DNA of 64,000 nucleotides from Curtobacterium sp. VKM Ac-1395. GTDB taxonomy: Bacteria; Actinomycetota; Actinomycetes; Actinomycetales; Microbacteriaceae. The DNA is taken from assembly GCF_015350975.1 (NCBI RefSeq), contig NZ_JADKRX010000003.1:229178-293177 (forward strand). The letters run 5' to 3'. Each line of letters opens with the position of its first letter. Within the stretch, counting starts at the first letter, position 1. The notes beneath the pieces were generated by a model that saw only the letters and a list, made by a program, of their open reading frames with translations, ran no database searches and was not told the DNA's origin. Of this stretch, positions 50,301 to 58,317 are shown one piece after another. A program made the position numbers and the translations under genes.

Positions 50301-50841
50301 CGACGCGGACGGCACCTACACGTTCGGCGGACTGCGGCCCGGCACCTACCGGGTGCGCTGGACCTCGCCCGGCGGGCAGACGTTCACCGTCGAGCACGCC
50401 GGCGACGACCGGGCAGTGGACTCCGACGCGGACGCCGACGGTCGGAGCCCCGTGGTCACCGTCGGACGCGTGGAGACCGAGTCCGGTGCGCTGACGGGCG
50501 TCGACCACGACGACACCGTGGACGCCGGCCTGCGAGCGGACCCGACCACGCCGGTCCCGCCTCCCGTGGGACCGGATGAGCCCGGCGAGTCCGGTGCGCC
50601 AGGTGGCAGCGGCAGCAGTGGTGGCACCGGGGGCTCCGGTGCCACCGGTGGCTCCGGAGCAGGGCCGGACGGTGGTTCGTCCACGCTCGGCGCCGTGGTC
50701 CCTCGGCACGAGACCACCGGCGGACGGCACGAGCTCGCGTTCACCGGCGCGACCGGCCTGACCGTGGTCGGTGGCCTCGCGGTGCTGCTGCTCCTGACCG
50801 GCGGTGGCATGGTGCTCGTGCGGCGTCGTCAGGGCCGCTGA
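47392..50841 (+). CDS. Large secreted surface protein with SdrD-B-like domain and sortase signal
   Basis: The 1149-residue protein has a signal peptide (about 1-30, LVLLGVAVGASPPAAAA) and a long extracellular region of repeated beta-sandwich-like domains (DUF11-type segments such as NTVDFALYPTLTNGNTTGGETTVTV). A SdrD B-like domain follows (IGDRVWQDTDGDGLQDHDEPG, with a calcium-binding-type Asp cluster), then a Gly/Ser-rich stalk. LAFTG at 1115-1119 precedes a membrane helix and an RRRQGR tail, a class E sortase signal. It should be anchored to peptidoglycan. Its role may be adhesion or surface structure; no enzyme domain is seen. GTGGGAGAACGAC precedes the ATG. Confidence 0.87.
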   Translation: MRHRKTIHTTVSALVLLGVAVGASPPAAAAPAAGPPAVSTDSTIGVAIEVRADGNGPFSPTDEPGGDTGASNGIVRTMDAVTYRVTVSSNDGSSSNERFTVTAPSGTSWAGMPGDCTDAGSSIVGADLTCNTGTVAEGKALFVPVVLNVSGDLANGDTFAVPVTATADDAGNGPVTATSASTTVSAAARYNLSKDVHASRLVPDAPGPDGSSGLQLIYPIAVDWQPLVPGQGLLGFEKSAGPMTFTDDLSRILGDLPSGAVLWNGGDPVCGPNGDDAWTMPNLPRGSGGGATGVVDSGTIACTQSGPGADVDVTITGTVTDPEHFPTKAIQHGPIAGGVKPYVVSGFISVWLPTPPDGTTVNSVNVFTPLRTTSVSGAQNYPGSSEPLADNRAERTITEYAAGTVAKQLFRVTDDRGTVSTGSAKDGDPWYTAGDRVRSEVSLANPGLSSHDDVVICDTWDRRTQRLTRVGGRYGWESKLTGGVVRQYAALTMSSPAEGQRQADCGDDAGPWYDDPDDVPGGIDAIGATRSLGDVRGGDVAVMFTFLELLSAENGTRAYDFGHAWMGDRDPRWVHDTWSDAELGAGPLSDSALITENRVRVEKKVVDPGHDPGDTPDDTSFAVAGNTVDFALYPTLTNGNTTGGETTVTVRDVLPSTMHYVPGSASPAPVVDTTVDGDGKDVQRLTWDVVTRPNALIEPIRYSAVIAPTAPAGSVTNTVVVASPTDASPEEFRAAERALQIVVSGGVVVEKAAVEPVVVAGDHPRWTLSYTNTDASPIDELDVIDVLPHPGDSGNSSFHGTVGLAEPVAVDPAAGERVLYTEAAPETIALDPQEASNQPGGSTRWCTASTLATTGCPDDLGHVTAFRLERRAPVASGGTVTHQVALATDGQQDGDVYTNRFGLRASNLALPVQSNPASVRVVAGSIGDRVWQDTDGDGLQDHDEPGVGDVPVALTGTDDRGQQVTRTTASDADGTYTFGGLRPGTYRVRWTSPGGQTFTVEHAGDDRAVDSDADADGRSPVVTVGRVETESGALTGVDHDDTVDAGLRADPTTPVPPPVGPDEPGESGAPGGSGSSGGTGGSGATGGSGAGPDGGSSTLGAVVPRHETTGGRHELAFTGATGLTVVGGLAVLLLLTGGGMVLVRRRQGR

Positions 50842-51080
50842 CAGCCCGCCGCTGACAGCGCGTCGCTGCCGCCGCGCCGCTGCCCGGGCCCGTAACGGCT
50901 CGTACCCGCAGGGCGCGTTCGTTCCCGCAGCGCCCGCACTGGCAGGTCGGATCGCGCGTGGTGGGTCGGGACGACCGACCTCCCACGCGCGATCCGCCTC
51001 GCCACGCGCGATCCGACGCGCCACGCGCGATCCGACCCCGCTGCACCTGACCCCGCCGGGCCGGCGTCGGGGCGTCCCCG
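50842..51080. repeat. Spacer with CCACGCGCGATCC half-site array
   Basis: After the surface-protein gene, GGATCGCGCGTGG (50949-50961) faces three copies of CCACGCGCGATCC (50983, 51002 and 51021). The first pair can form a 13-bp stem. It could terminate transcription or bind a protein. No gene is visible. Confidence 0.65.
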
Positions 51081-51086
51081 TATGAT
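51081..51086 (+). promoter_or_regulatory. -10 promoter element of the acyl-CoA synthetase gene
   Basis: TATGAT is a near-perfect -10 box, 38 bases before the ATG at 51124. It contains an in-frame ATG that would otherwise be taken as the start. Confidence 0.6.
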
Positions 51087-51123
51087 CCTGAGGAACCCCT
51101 CGTCAACGGAGACGGAGCCCGGC

Positions 51124-52722
51124 ATGCCCGAGACCACCACCATCCCCAGGACCCGTGCCACGGCGTCGGTCGCCGCGATCCTCGCCGAGTCGGCCGCGCG
51201 CTACCCGGACGACGTCGCCGTCGTGGTCGGCGACGAGCGCACCACGTACGCCGAGCTCTGGTCGCAGACCTTGGCCTACGCCGGAGCGCTCCGAGCCCAC
51301 GGCGTCACCGAAGGCGCCCGTGTCGCGATGCTCGTGCCGAACGTGGCCGACTTCCCCCGCGTGTACTACGCCACCCTCGCGCTCGGGGCGGTCGCCGTCC
51401 CCGTCCACGCCCTCCTGAAGCGCCGCGAGATCGAGTACGTGCTCCGCGACAGCGCTGCGACCCTCCTGGTGTGCGCCGCTCCCCTGCTCGGCGAGGGTGC
51501 CGCCGGTGCCGCACTGGCCGGGGTCGACGTCCTGACCGTGCTCGCCCCCGCCACATCGGCGGACCACGACGACGCCCCGGACCGCCTGGAGGCCCTGGCC
51601 GGCTCGAGCGAGCCCCTCACCACGTACGTCCTCCGGGACCCGTTCGACACCGCGACGATCCTCTACACGAGCGGCACCACCGGTCAGCCGAAGGGCGCGG
51701 AGGGGTCGCACTTCGCACTGCTCGAACAGGTGAACACGAACCTGCTCACCACGTTCGACATGCACCACGGCGACGTGCTCCTCGGGGCACTCCCGCTGTT
51801 CCACACGTTCGGGCAGACCTGCACGATGAACACCGGCTTCCGTGCCGGCGCGACGATCGTGATGCTGCCGAAGTTCGACGGCGACTCGGCCCTCGCCGCG
51901 ATGGTCGAGCACCGGTGCGGGATCTTCATGGGCGTGCCGACGATGTACATGGCACTGCTCGACGCCGCGACCCGGACCGAGGCCCGACCGTCGCTCCGCT
52001 ACGCCATCTCCGGTGGGGCGTCGCTGCCGCTCGCCGTGCTCGAGCGCTTCCAGCAGGTCTACGACGCCCCCGTGCACGAGGGCTACGGGCTGACCGAGAC
52101 CTCCCCGGTCGCGACGTTCAACCACGTCGGCACGCCCCCACGGCCCGGCACCATCGGCACGCCGGTGTGGGGCGTCGACGTCGAGATCGCGGACCCCGCG
52201 ACGGCCGAGCACGTCGTGCTGCTGCCCCGAGGTGCCGTCGGCGAACTCGTCATCCGCGGCCACAACCTGATGAACGGCTACCTCGACCGGCCCGAGGACA
52301 CGGCAGCGGCGATCGTCGACGGCTGGTTCCGCACGGGCGACCTCGGCACGAAGGACGACGACGGCTACCTGACGATCGTCGACCGGACCAAGGACATGAT
52401 CATCCGGAACGGCTACAACGTGTACCCACGGCAGGTGGAAGAGGTCCTCGCGACGCACCCCGACGTGACCATGGCCGCGGTGTTCGGTGTCCCGCACGAG
52501 GTGCACGGGCAGGAGATCGAGGCGGCCGTGGTCCTGCGCCCCGACGCCACCGCCACCCCCGAGGACCTGGTCGCCTTCGTGTCGGCGGAGATCGCGGCGT
52601 ACAAGTTCCCCCGCGTCGTGCACGTCCTCGACGCCCTCCCGCTCGGGCCGAGCGGCAAGGTCCTGAAGCGCACCCTCGTCGAGCGGTTCAGCGGACAGGC
52701 GGAGCCGGCCACGGCCTCCTGA
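51124..52722 (+). CDS. Long-chain fatty acid-CoA ligase / AMP-dependent acyl-CoA synthetase
   Basis: The 532-residue ANL-family enzyme activates a carboxylic acid with ATP and couples it to CoA. The P-loop-like TILYTSGTTGQPKGAEGSH, the substrate motif EGYGLTETSP, GWFRTGDLGTKDDDGYL and the C-terminal catalytic lysine in PLGPSGKVLKR are all present. Chain length preference cannot be read. CGGAGACGGAG precedes the ATG. A dispersed palindrome follows the gene. Confidence 0.92.
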   Translation: MPETTTIPRTRATASVAAILAESAARYPDDVAVVVGDERTTYAELWSQTLAYAGALRAHGVTEGARVAMLVPNVADFPRVYYATLALGAVAVPVHALLKRREIEYVLRDSAATLLVCAAPLLGEGAAGAALAGVDVLTVLAPATSADHDDAPDRLEALAGSSEPLTTYVLRDPFDTATILYTSGTTGQPKGAEGSHFALLEQVNTNLLTTFDMHHGDVLLGALPLFHTFGQTCTMNTGFRAGATIVMLPKFDGDSALAAMVEHRCGIFMGVPTMYMALLDAATRTEARPSLRYAISGGASLPLAVLERFQQVYDAPVHEGYGLTETSPVATFNHVGTPPRPGTIGTPVWGVDVEIADPATAEHVVLLPRGAVGELVIRGHNLMNGYLDRPEDTAAAIVDGWFRTGDLGTKDDDGYLTIVDRTKDMIIRNGYNVYPRQVEEVLATHPDVTMAAVFGVPHEVHGQEIEAAVVLRPDATATPEDLVAFVSAEIAAYKFPRVVHVLDALPLGPSGKVLKRTLVERFSGQAEPATAS

Positions 52723-52766
52723 CCGGATGCGCGACCGTCACCTGTCGACTCTGCTCACGCCGTGAC

Positions 52767-52809
52767 GGACGGGAGGCCCGTGGCGGGGTCCGCCACGGGC
52801 CTCCTGTCC
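52767..52809. repeat. Dispersed intergenic palindrome, copy 7
   Basis: 20-base arms GGACGGGAGGCCCGTGGCGG and CCGCCACGGGCCTCCTGTCC, with one wobble around GGT, lie between the convergent acyl-CoA synthetase and SDR genes. Confidence 0.85.
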
Positions 52810-52818
52810 GGTCCCGGG

Positions 52819-53655
52819 TCAGAGGATCGGCGTCCCGCCGGTGACGGCGACGCGCGCGCCCGACACGTAGCTGCCGTCGTCGCTGGCGAGCAGGACGTAC
52901 ACCGGGGCGAGCTCGGCCGGCTGGCCGGCGCGGCCCAGCGGGGACTGCGTGCCGAACTGCTCGACCTGCTCCGGCGGCATCGTCGACGGGATGAGCGGCG
53001 TCCAGATCGGTCCGGGCGCGACGCTGTTGACGCGGATGCCGCGCGGACCGAGCAGCTGCGCGAGTGCCGCCGACAGGTTGGCGACGCCGGCCTTGGTGAC
53101 GTCGTACGGGGCCAGGTCGGGGCGGGGGTTGTCCGAGTTCACGGAGCTCGACCCGATGATCGACGCGCCGGCGCCGAGGTGCGGGAGCGCTGCCTTGACG
53201 AGGTGGAAGTAGGCGCTGAGGTTGGTGGCGAGGGTGTGGTCCCACTCCTCGTCGGTGATCTCCTCGAACGTCTCGTGGGCCATCTGGTAGGCGGCGTTGT
53301 TGACCAGGACGTCGAGGCCGCCGAGTTCGCTGACCGCGGTCGCGATGACCTCGCGGCAGTACGCCGGGTCGGTCAGGTCGCCGGGGAACAGGACGGCCTT
53401 GCGACCCGCCTCCTCGACCCAGTGCTTCGTGTCCTCGGCGTCGTCCTGCTCCTCGGGCAGGTAGCTGATCAGGACGTCAGCGCCTTCGCGGGCGAAGGCG
53501 ATGGCCACCGCCTTGCCGATGCCGCTGTCGCCGCCGGTGATGACGGCTCGCTTGCCGGTCAACTTGCCGGAACCGCGGTAGGACTCCTCGCCGTGGTCGG
53601 CCTTCGGGGTCATCGCGTCCTCGTGACCCGGGGGCTGCTGCTGCTGGTCGGACAT
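52819..53655 (-). CDS. SDR oxidoreductase, YhdG/general-stress type (second copy)
   Basis: The 278-residue enzyme has the same layout as the SDR at 43.3 kb: a 35-residue N-terminal extension (ESYRGSGKLTGKRAVITGGDSGIGKAV), NNAAYQMA, and a catalytic segment YDVTKAG. Family members are stress-induced SDRs of unknown substrate. Its start follows a purine-rich leader (AAGGAGTGCC). Confidence 0.9.
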   Translation of the reverse strand: MSDQQQQPPGHEDAMTPKADHGEESYRGSGKLTGKRAVITGGDSGIGKAVAIAFAREGADVLISYLPEEQDDAEDTKHWVEEAGRKAVLFPGDLTDPAYCREVIATAVSELGGLDVLVNNAAYQMAHETFEEITDEEWDHTLATNLSAYFHLVKAALPHLGAGASIIGSSSVNSDNPRPDLAPYDVTKAGVANLSAALAQLLGPRGIRVNSVAPGPIWTPLIPSTMPPEQVEQFGTQSPLGRAGQPAELAPVYVLLASDDGSYVSGARVAVTGGTPIL

Positions 53656-53763
53656 GGCACTCCTTGCGCTGATCGGGATCCGTCGTGGGGAACCGATGGT
53701 CGGCGCGGTGCCCTGGGCGGGTGTCCGGGGTGGCCGGATGGCGCAGGGCCGCTTGCCCGGTTG

Positions 53764-53843
53764 GCCGCTGGGCCGCTAGGCCGCTGGGTGGCTGGGTCCT
53801 TGGGCCCCCGGGCCGCTGGGCCGCTGGGCCGCTGGGCCGCTGG
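53764..53843. repeat. GGGCCGCT octamer tandem repeat
   Basis: Four perfect tandem copies of the 8-mer GGGCCGCT at 53811-53842, preceded by degenerate copies from 53764, between two minus-strand SDR genes. Copy number is likely to vary. No gene is seen in this 212-base spacer. Confidence 0.75.
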
Positions 53844-53867
53844 CCCCTGAGCCGGCGGGCCCCCGGG

Positions 53868-54629
53868 TCAGCGCGCCGTCCAGCCGCCGTCGATCGGGAG
53901 CGCCGTCCCGGTGATGAGGGAGGCACCCTCACCAGCCAGGAAGGTGACCGCCGCTGCGACCTCCTCCGGCTGCCCGATCCGGTGCAGCGCGGCGATGCGC
54001 TCCACCGTGTCCGCACGGAACGCCTCGTCGGCGAGCGCCGGCGCGGTCCCCTCGGTCTCGACGAACGTCGGTGCGACGGCGTTCACCCGGATGCCGTACT
54101 GCCCCCACTCCACCGCGAGGCACTTGGTCATGTGGATGACGGCGGCCTTGCTCAGGCAGTAGGACGACTCCCCCGGCAGCGCGACCAGGCCGGCCTGGGA
54201 GGCGATGTTCACGATGGAGCCACCCCCGGACGATCTCATGTGCTTCGCCACGTGCTGCGAGACGAAGAAGGTCGACTTCGTCGTGAGCTCCCAGACGGTG
54301 TCGAAGTGCTCCTCGGTGACGTCGAGGGCGTCCTCCACGATCCCGCCGCCCGCGTTGTTCACGAGCACGTCGATCCTGCCGAGCTCCGCGACGACGCTGT
54401 CGATCGCCGACCGGCACGCGGCCAGGTCCGTGACGTCCATCGGGACCACGGCGACCCGGCGGCCCAAGTCGCGGATCGTGTCGGCGAGTCCGGTCGCGGC
54501 GTCGGGGTCCCGGACGCCGAGGGCGACGTCAGCGCCGTGCTCGGCGAGGTCGAGCGCGATCGCGCGGCCGATCCCGCGGGAGGCGGCGGTGACGAGGGCG
54601 ACGGAGCCGTCGAGGGTCAGGGTCTGCAT
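53868..54629 (-). CDS. SDR oxidoreductase
   Basis: The 253-residue classical SDR has VALVTAASRGIGRAIAL, NNAGGG, a catalytic S-Y-K set with YCLSKAA, and a C-terminal GTALPIDGGWTAR close to the consensus of 3-oxoacyl-ACP reductase-like enzymes. The substrate is unknown. It is a monocistronic gene near two other SDRs. Confidence 0.88.
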   Translation of the reverse strand: MQTLTLDGSVALVTAASRGIGRAIALDLAEHGADVALGVRDPDAATGLADTIRDLGRRVAVVPMDVTDLAACRSAIDSVVAELGRIDVLVNNAGGGIVEDALDVTEEHFDTVWELTTKSTFFVSQHVAKHMRSSGGGSIVNIASQAGLVALPGESSYCLSKAAVIHMTKCLAVEWGQYGIRVNAVAPTFVETEGTAPALADEAFRADTVERIAALHRIGQPEEVAAAVTFLAGEGASLITGTALPIDGGWTAR

Positions 54630-54715
54630 GAGCGCGTCCTTCGGGGTCGGAGACGCTCAGTCTGCACCGCTGCGTGGCGGTTCCGCAGCGCAGCAGCGCC
54701 GCGTGGGAACACTGC

Positions 54716-55111
54716 TCAGCGCGCTCGCGCGGCGTCGAGCCGCTCGTTCGCACCCCGCCACGACGGGGGCAGGTCGGATCCGAGGGCGACCCAGTCCACG
54801 AACCGGCTGGCCTGCATCAGCGGGCGGGTGTCCGTGGCGAGCGCCGCGTGCAGCGGGCCGCGCACGAAGGCCTCGAGCGCGGGTCGGTCCTGCCAGGCCG
54901 TGAGGGTGGAGAGCGTTCCCCGCACCGGCGACACCGCGAACTGGTGGCCGGCGAGCCCCGTCGTCGTCGGGAGGGACTGCCAGAGCGGCTGCGTCGACGC
55001 CATGATGCCGAGCAGGTGTCGTCGGGACTGGACGGTGAAGCGCGTCGCCAGCACGACGTACTCGTGTCCGGCGTCGAGCTCGAGCACGCTCGTCCAGGGA
55101 GAGCCGGGCAT
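54716..55111 (-). CDS. DUF3291/monooxygenase-like dimeric alpha-beta barrel protein
   Basis: The 131-residue protein resembles small ABM/DUF3291-like proteins: HEYVVLATRFTVQSRRHLLG, VSPVRGTLSTLTAWQDRPALEAFV. Such folds include antibiotic monooxygenases and heme-degrading enzymes, but no catalytic residue can be named. The ATG overlaps the stop codon of the SDR gene (ATGA), so the two are translationally coupled. Confidence 0.75.
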   Translation of the reverse strand: MPGSPWTSVLELDAGHEYVVLATRFTVQSRRHLLGIMASTQPLWQSLPTTTGLAGHQFAVSPVRGTLSTLTAWQDRPALEAFVRGPLHAALATDTRPLMQASRFVDWVALGSDLPPSWRGANERLDAARAR

Positions 55112-55992
55112 CAGTCCGCCCTGCGTGCGGTGCCGGTCATGGCCTCGGACGCCGCCCAGAGCGCGGACTGGAGGGTCGTGTCCTTCGCCCGGGCAGAGGC
55201 CGAGATCGCCTGGGCACCGCCACGCATGTGGAACAGGTGCTCGGGCCCGGTGAACGTGCCACCCGGCAGGTCCCCCGTGATCGCGAGCAGCACGGGCAGG
55301 GCTCCCTGGTCGGGGCCCTGGCCGATGACCGGCAGCAGGACGTCCCACAGCCCGGGCCGCGTGCCGGTGGGGCGGTCGTAGATCGGCGTCACGACGATCC
55401 CGGGGTGCGCGGCGAGGGCGCGCACGGGCGAGCCGGCCTGTCGGAGGCGGCGGTCGAGCTCGAGGGTGAAGGCGAGGTTCGCCAGCTTCGAGTCCGCGTA
55501 CGCCCGACCGCCCTTGTAGGGGCGGGTCCGCCAGTCCAGGTCGTCCAGGTCCAGCCGGCCCATCCGCTCCGCCTGGGAGGACACGGTCACCACGCGTGAG
55601 GTGATCCGCGACAGGAGCAGCGTCGTCAGCAGGAAGTGCCCGAGGTGGTTCGTGCCGAACTGCATCTCGAAACCGTCATGCGTGCGACCGAGCGTCGATG
55701 CCGACACCCCCGCGTTGTTGACCAGGACGTCGATCTGCTCGGTGGTCTCGTCGGCGAAGCGACGGACGGACGCGAGGTCGGCCAGGTCGAGTGCCCGGAC
55801 GACGTGGGTGCCGGCCGCCCCGGGGAGCTCGGCCGCGACGCGTCGGCCCTTGTCGGTGTCACGGACGGCGAGGACCACCCGGGCTCCCCTGGCGGCGACG
55901 GCAGCCGCGGTGGACCGGCCGATGCCGCTGGTGGCGCCGGTGATGAGGATGGTGCGGCCGGCGAGGTCGGCGGTGGAAGCGGGGTTCGTCAT
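55111..55992 (-). CDS. SDR oxidoreductase (retinol dehydrogenase/WWOX-like)
   Basis: The 293-residue protein shows TILITGATSGIGRSTAAAV, NNAGVSA, SSQAERMG and the catalytic YADSKLAN, with LAAHPGIVVTPIY, a pattern of the retinol-dehydrogenase-like SDR group. It is divergent from a TetR-family gene and co-transcribed with the DUF3291-like gene. Confidence 0.88.
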   Translation of the reverse strand: MTNPASTADLAGRTILITGATSGIGRSTAAAVAARGARVVLAVRDTDKGRRVAAELPGAAGTHVVRALDLADLASVRRFADETTEQIDVLVNNAGVSASTLGRTHDGFEMQFGTNHLGHFLLTTLLLSRITSRVVTVSSQAERMGRLDLDDLDWRTRPYKGGRAYADSKLANLAFTLELDRRLRQAGSPVRALAAHPGIVVTPIYDRPTGTRPGLWDVLLPVIGQGPDQGALPVLLAITGDLPGGTFTGPEHLFHMRGGAQAISASARAKDTTLQSALWAASEAMTGTARRAD

Positions 55993-55999
55993 GCCGCAA

Positions 56000-56036
56000 A
56001 TGTAGACGGCGCACACATTGTTGTCAACGTCTACAT
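56000..56036. promoter_or_regulatory. Inverted repeat operator of the TetR/SDR divergon
   Basis: ATGTAGACG (56000-56008) and CGTCTACAT (56028-56036) are exact complements separated by 19 bases, between the divergent SDR and TetR genes. A -10-like TACGAT lies just before the TetR gene. It is the probable binding site of the regulator. Confidence 0.7.
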
Positions 56037-56053
56037 AGCGGTACGATCGAACC

Positions 56054-56629
56054 ATGTCCACTCCGTACCACCACGGCTCGCTGCGGGAGGTCCTCATCGC
56101 CGAGGGCCGTCAGCTGCTCATGGAGGAAGGGGCGCAGGCCGTCACGATCCGCGGGCTCGCCAAACGGGCCGGGGTCAGCCACAGCGCGCCGCTCCGCCAC
56201 TTCCCGGACCGGGAGGCGCTCCTCGACGCCATCGCCGCCGAGGGCTTCGACGAGCTCACGGCCGCCCTCGGCACAGCGGACCGCCACGAGGACCTGCACG
56301 CCCGCCTCAGCGACTACGCGCACGCCCATGTCCACTTCGCCTTCGAGAACGGGCGCCTCATGGAGCTGATGTTCGCGGGCGCACCGCGCGGGGTCGATTC
56401 GCCGGCGACCCAGGCGGCGGCCCGGTTCTTCGCCCAGGGCGCCGCGATGCTCGGCGAGCACAGCCAGGGTCGCCCGGGTCCGCTGCCGTTCCTGGTAGCC
56501 GGCATGTTGGAGGGCATCAGCTCCCTGGCCAGCACCGGCCGCCTGGCGCCGGACCAGGTGGACGAGGTCACGGATGCCGCGGTGGCCCTGCTGCTCCCCG
56601 CCGTCGCCGGACAGCTCGACCAGCGCTGA
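56054..56629 (+). CDS. TetR-family regulator (WHG-type C-terminus)
   Basis: The 191-residue protein begins YHHGSLREVLIAEGRQLL and has a helix-turn-helix AVTIRGLAKRAGVSHSAPLRHF, both typical of the TetR subgroup with a WHG domain. It is divergent from the SDR and DUF3291-like genes, which it likely represses through the inverted repeat upstream. Confidence 0.9.
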   Translation: MSTPYHHGSLREVLIAEGRQLLMEEGAQAVTIRGLAKRAGVSHSAPLRHFPDREALLDAIAAEGFDELTAALGTADRHEDLHARLSDYAHAHVHFAFENGRLMELMFAGAPRGVDSPATQAAARFFAQGAAMLGEHSQGRPGPLPFLVAGMLEGISSLASTGRLAPDQVDEVTDAAVALLLPAVAGQLDQR

Positions 56630-56683
56630 GCGCCGACCTGCCGGGACGAGCCTCCTGGCCCGCAGGAGCAGCGATCCCCTACG

Positions 56684-57259
56684 GTGAGCAGCGTGGACAT
56701 CGGACGAGCACTCCTCGGAGCGAGCGCACTCGGTGCCGTCGTGCTGGCGGTCGGCTTCGGCGTGGTCGTCGCACCGGGCAGCACACTCTCGACCGACGCC
56801 CGAGGTGATGGTGGCGTCTGCGGTACCTACCCGGCGGCGGCGACCTCGGCCGCAGCGTGGTTCCTGACGTCGTTCCGGAACGACACCGGGCACGGCATCC
56901 GCGTCCGCGACGTCCGCGCCGGGGAACTCCACGACGTGGCCCTCTCCCACCTGTCCATCGCGACGGCCCCGAGCACGGACAGCGCCGGACTCACCATCAC
57001 GACCGACCCGGCCATGCCCGGCAGCTACGGCCGCACGGTGCCGATCGACAGCGGCGTCGTGGTGCCGGCACACGGCGAGCTCGACGTCGTCGGTCGTGTC
57101 GTGCTCGACGACGGAGCGGACGCCGGGCGGCTCCACGGCCTGGTCGTCACCACCGGCGGGCCGCTCGGCACGACCCGCTCGGTCACCGACCCGACGTCGT
57201 TCGGCGTGGGCATCGGGGTCGGGCACGACGAGTCCGACATCGGCTGCACCGGCGCCTGA
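56684..57259 (+). CDS. Secreted or anchored protein of unknown function
   Basis: A 191-residue protein with an N-terminal hydrophobic segment (LGASALGAVVLAVGFGVVVA) that may be a signal anchor. An extracellular domain without recognised family follows. It contains two cysteines (VCGTYP and DIGCTGA), one near each end, possibly a disulfide. The start is a GTG; another in-frame GTG nine bases inside is equally possible. Confidence 0.6.
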   Translation: MSSVDIGRALLGASALGAVVLAVGFGVVVAPGSTLSTDARGDGGVCGTYPAAATSAAAWFLTSFRNDTGHGIRVRDVRAGELHDVALSHLSIATAPSTDSAGLTITTDPAMPGSYGRTVPIDSGVVVPAHGELDVVGRVVLDDGADAGRLHGLVVTTGGPLGTTRSVTDPTSFGVGIGVGHDESDIGCTGA

Positions 57260-57283
57260 GACCGCGCCGGACGCGCGTCAGCA

Positions 57284-57790
57284 CTACCGGGAGTGCGGTC
57301 CGAGGACGACGGCGACCACGATGAGCGCGACCACTCCCGCGCCGACGGCCACGAGGCCGAGTGCCCTGGGGCGGCCGGGGTGGACCAGCAGCGCGGGGAC
57401 CGCCGCCAGGACCGCGCCGGCGACGTAGGGCAGCGGCGTCGGCGACAGGTCGACCGTGCCGGGTCCGCCCCGGAGCGCGCTGACCATCCCCAGCACCACC
57501 TCCGCGACGAGCACCGAGGGGACCACGACCAGCGCAGTCAGCCCCAGCCACGCGGCTCCACGCTTCCCGGTGCCGACGACGGCGGCTGCGGCGAGCGCCA
57601 CCCCGGTGACGACTCCGACGACCAGGACCGCCACCAGCCCGGGGACGCCGGTCAGGAGTGCCATGACGATCGCGGCGTGCGTGAAGTGCGCGGCTCCGAG
57701 ACCGATGACCAGTGCCATCAGCGTGTGGAGCACAGCGCGGCGCGTGCTGCTGGGCGGCGCTGCCGTGTCGCGCTGCGAGACCTCGTCCAT
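57284..57790 (-). CDS. Multi-pass membrane protein of unknown function
   Basis: A 168-residue protein with five likely membrane helices and no recognised family. The ATG at 57790 follows a GGGGGG stretch, better placed than the in-frame GTG six bases upstream. It lies 19 bases after the lipoprotein gene on the same strand. Confidence 0.65.
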   Translation of the reverse strand: MDEVSQRDTAAPPSSTRRAVLHTLMALVIGLGAAHFTHAAIVMALLTGVPGLVAVLVVGVVTGVALAAAAVVGTGKRGAAWLGLTALVVVPSVLVAEVVLGMVSALRGGPGTVDLSPTPLPYVAGAVLAAVPALLVHPGRPRALGLVAVGAGVVALIVVAVVLGPHSR

Positions 57791-57809
57791 CAGCACCCCC
57801 CGGTGACGC

Positions 57810-58295
57810 TCAGCCGCCGTACGCGGCGGAGACCCCGATGGGTGCGCCCGCGTCGCGGCATGCCGTACCGACGGCGTTGATCGCGTCCTGCAGGCCGGCG
57901 TCGTCGGGGTCGAGGGACAGCGACGATGCGGGCGCCGGGTGCTGCGTCAACCAGGACTGCAGCGCGCCGACCGAGGACGCGACGGCGTCGGTCGTGGGCA
58001 GGTGCGCGTAGACGTACCGGGCTGCGTCGAGGCGCGACCGGTAGGCCTCGTCGCTGAGCTCGCCGCGCTCGTGCGCCGCTCCCGCGTTGACGGTGATGGT
58101 CTCGACGGCGCTGACCTGGCCGCAGACGGCCGGCACGCTCGTGTCCGTGTCACCGGGCTGCAGCGCGCGAGGCGTCGCGGTCACGGTGACCGTCTTGGTC
58201 GGCTCGGGCTCCCCGGCGGAACAGCCCGCGAGTGCGACGACGGTCGCGGCTCCGATGACGACTGCGCTGATGACGTGACTGATGTGTGCCCCCAT
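57810..58295 (-). CDS. Lipoprotein of unknown function
   Basis: The 161-residue protein has a lipoprotein signal peptide with the lipobox VALAGCS (cysteine near residue 25), then a Thr/Pro-rich segment and a helical domain with two further cysteines (AVCGQVS and GTACRDAG). It should be anchored to the outer face of the membrane. No family is recognised. Confidence 0.75.
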   Translation of the reverse strand: MGAHISHVISAVVIGAATVVALAGCSAGEPEPTKTVTVTATPRALQPGDTDTSVPAVCGQVSAVETITVNAGAAHERGELSDEAYRSRLDAARYVYAHLPTTDAVASSVGALQSWLTQHPAPASSLSLDPDDAGLQDAINAVGTACRDAGAPIGVSAAYGG

Positions 58296-58317
58296 GTGCT
58301 GATCCTGGCACACCGGG

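Noticed and set aside
50949..51034. Possible CRISPR array in the CCACGCGCGATCC repeats
   Set aside because: Spacers are only 6-7 bases and the first copy is inverted. It looks like half-sites or hairpin arms.
51082..51123. ATG at 51082 as the acyl-CoA synthetase start
   Set aside because: It lies inside a near-perfect -10 box (TATGAT). The ATG at 51124 has a proper ribosome-binding site and fits the family.
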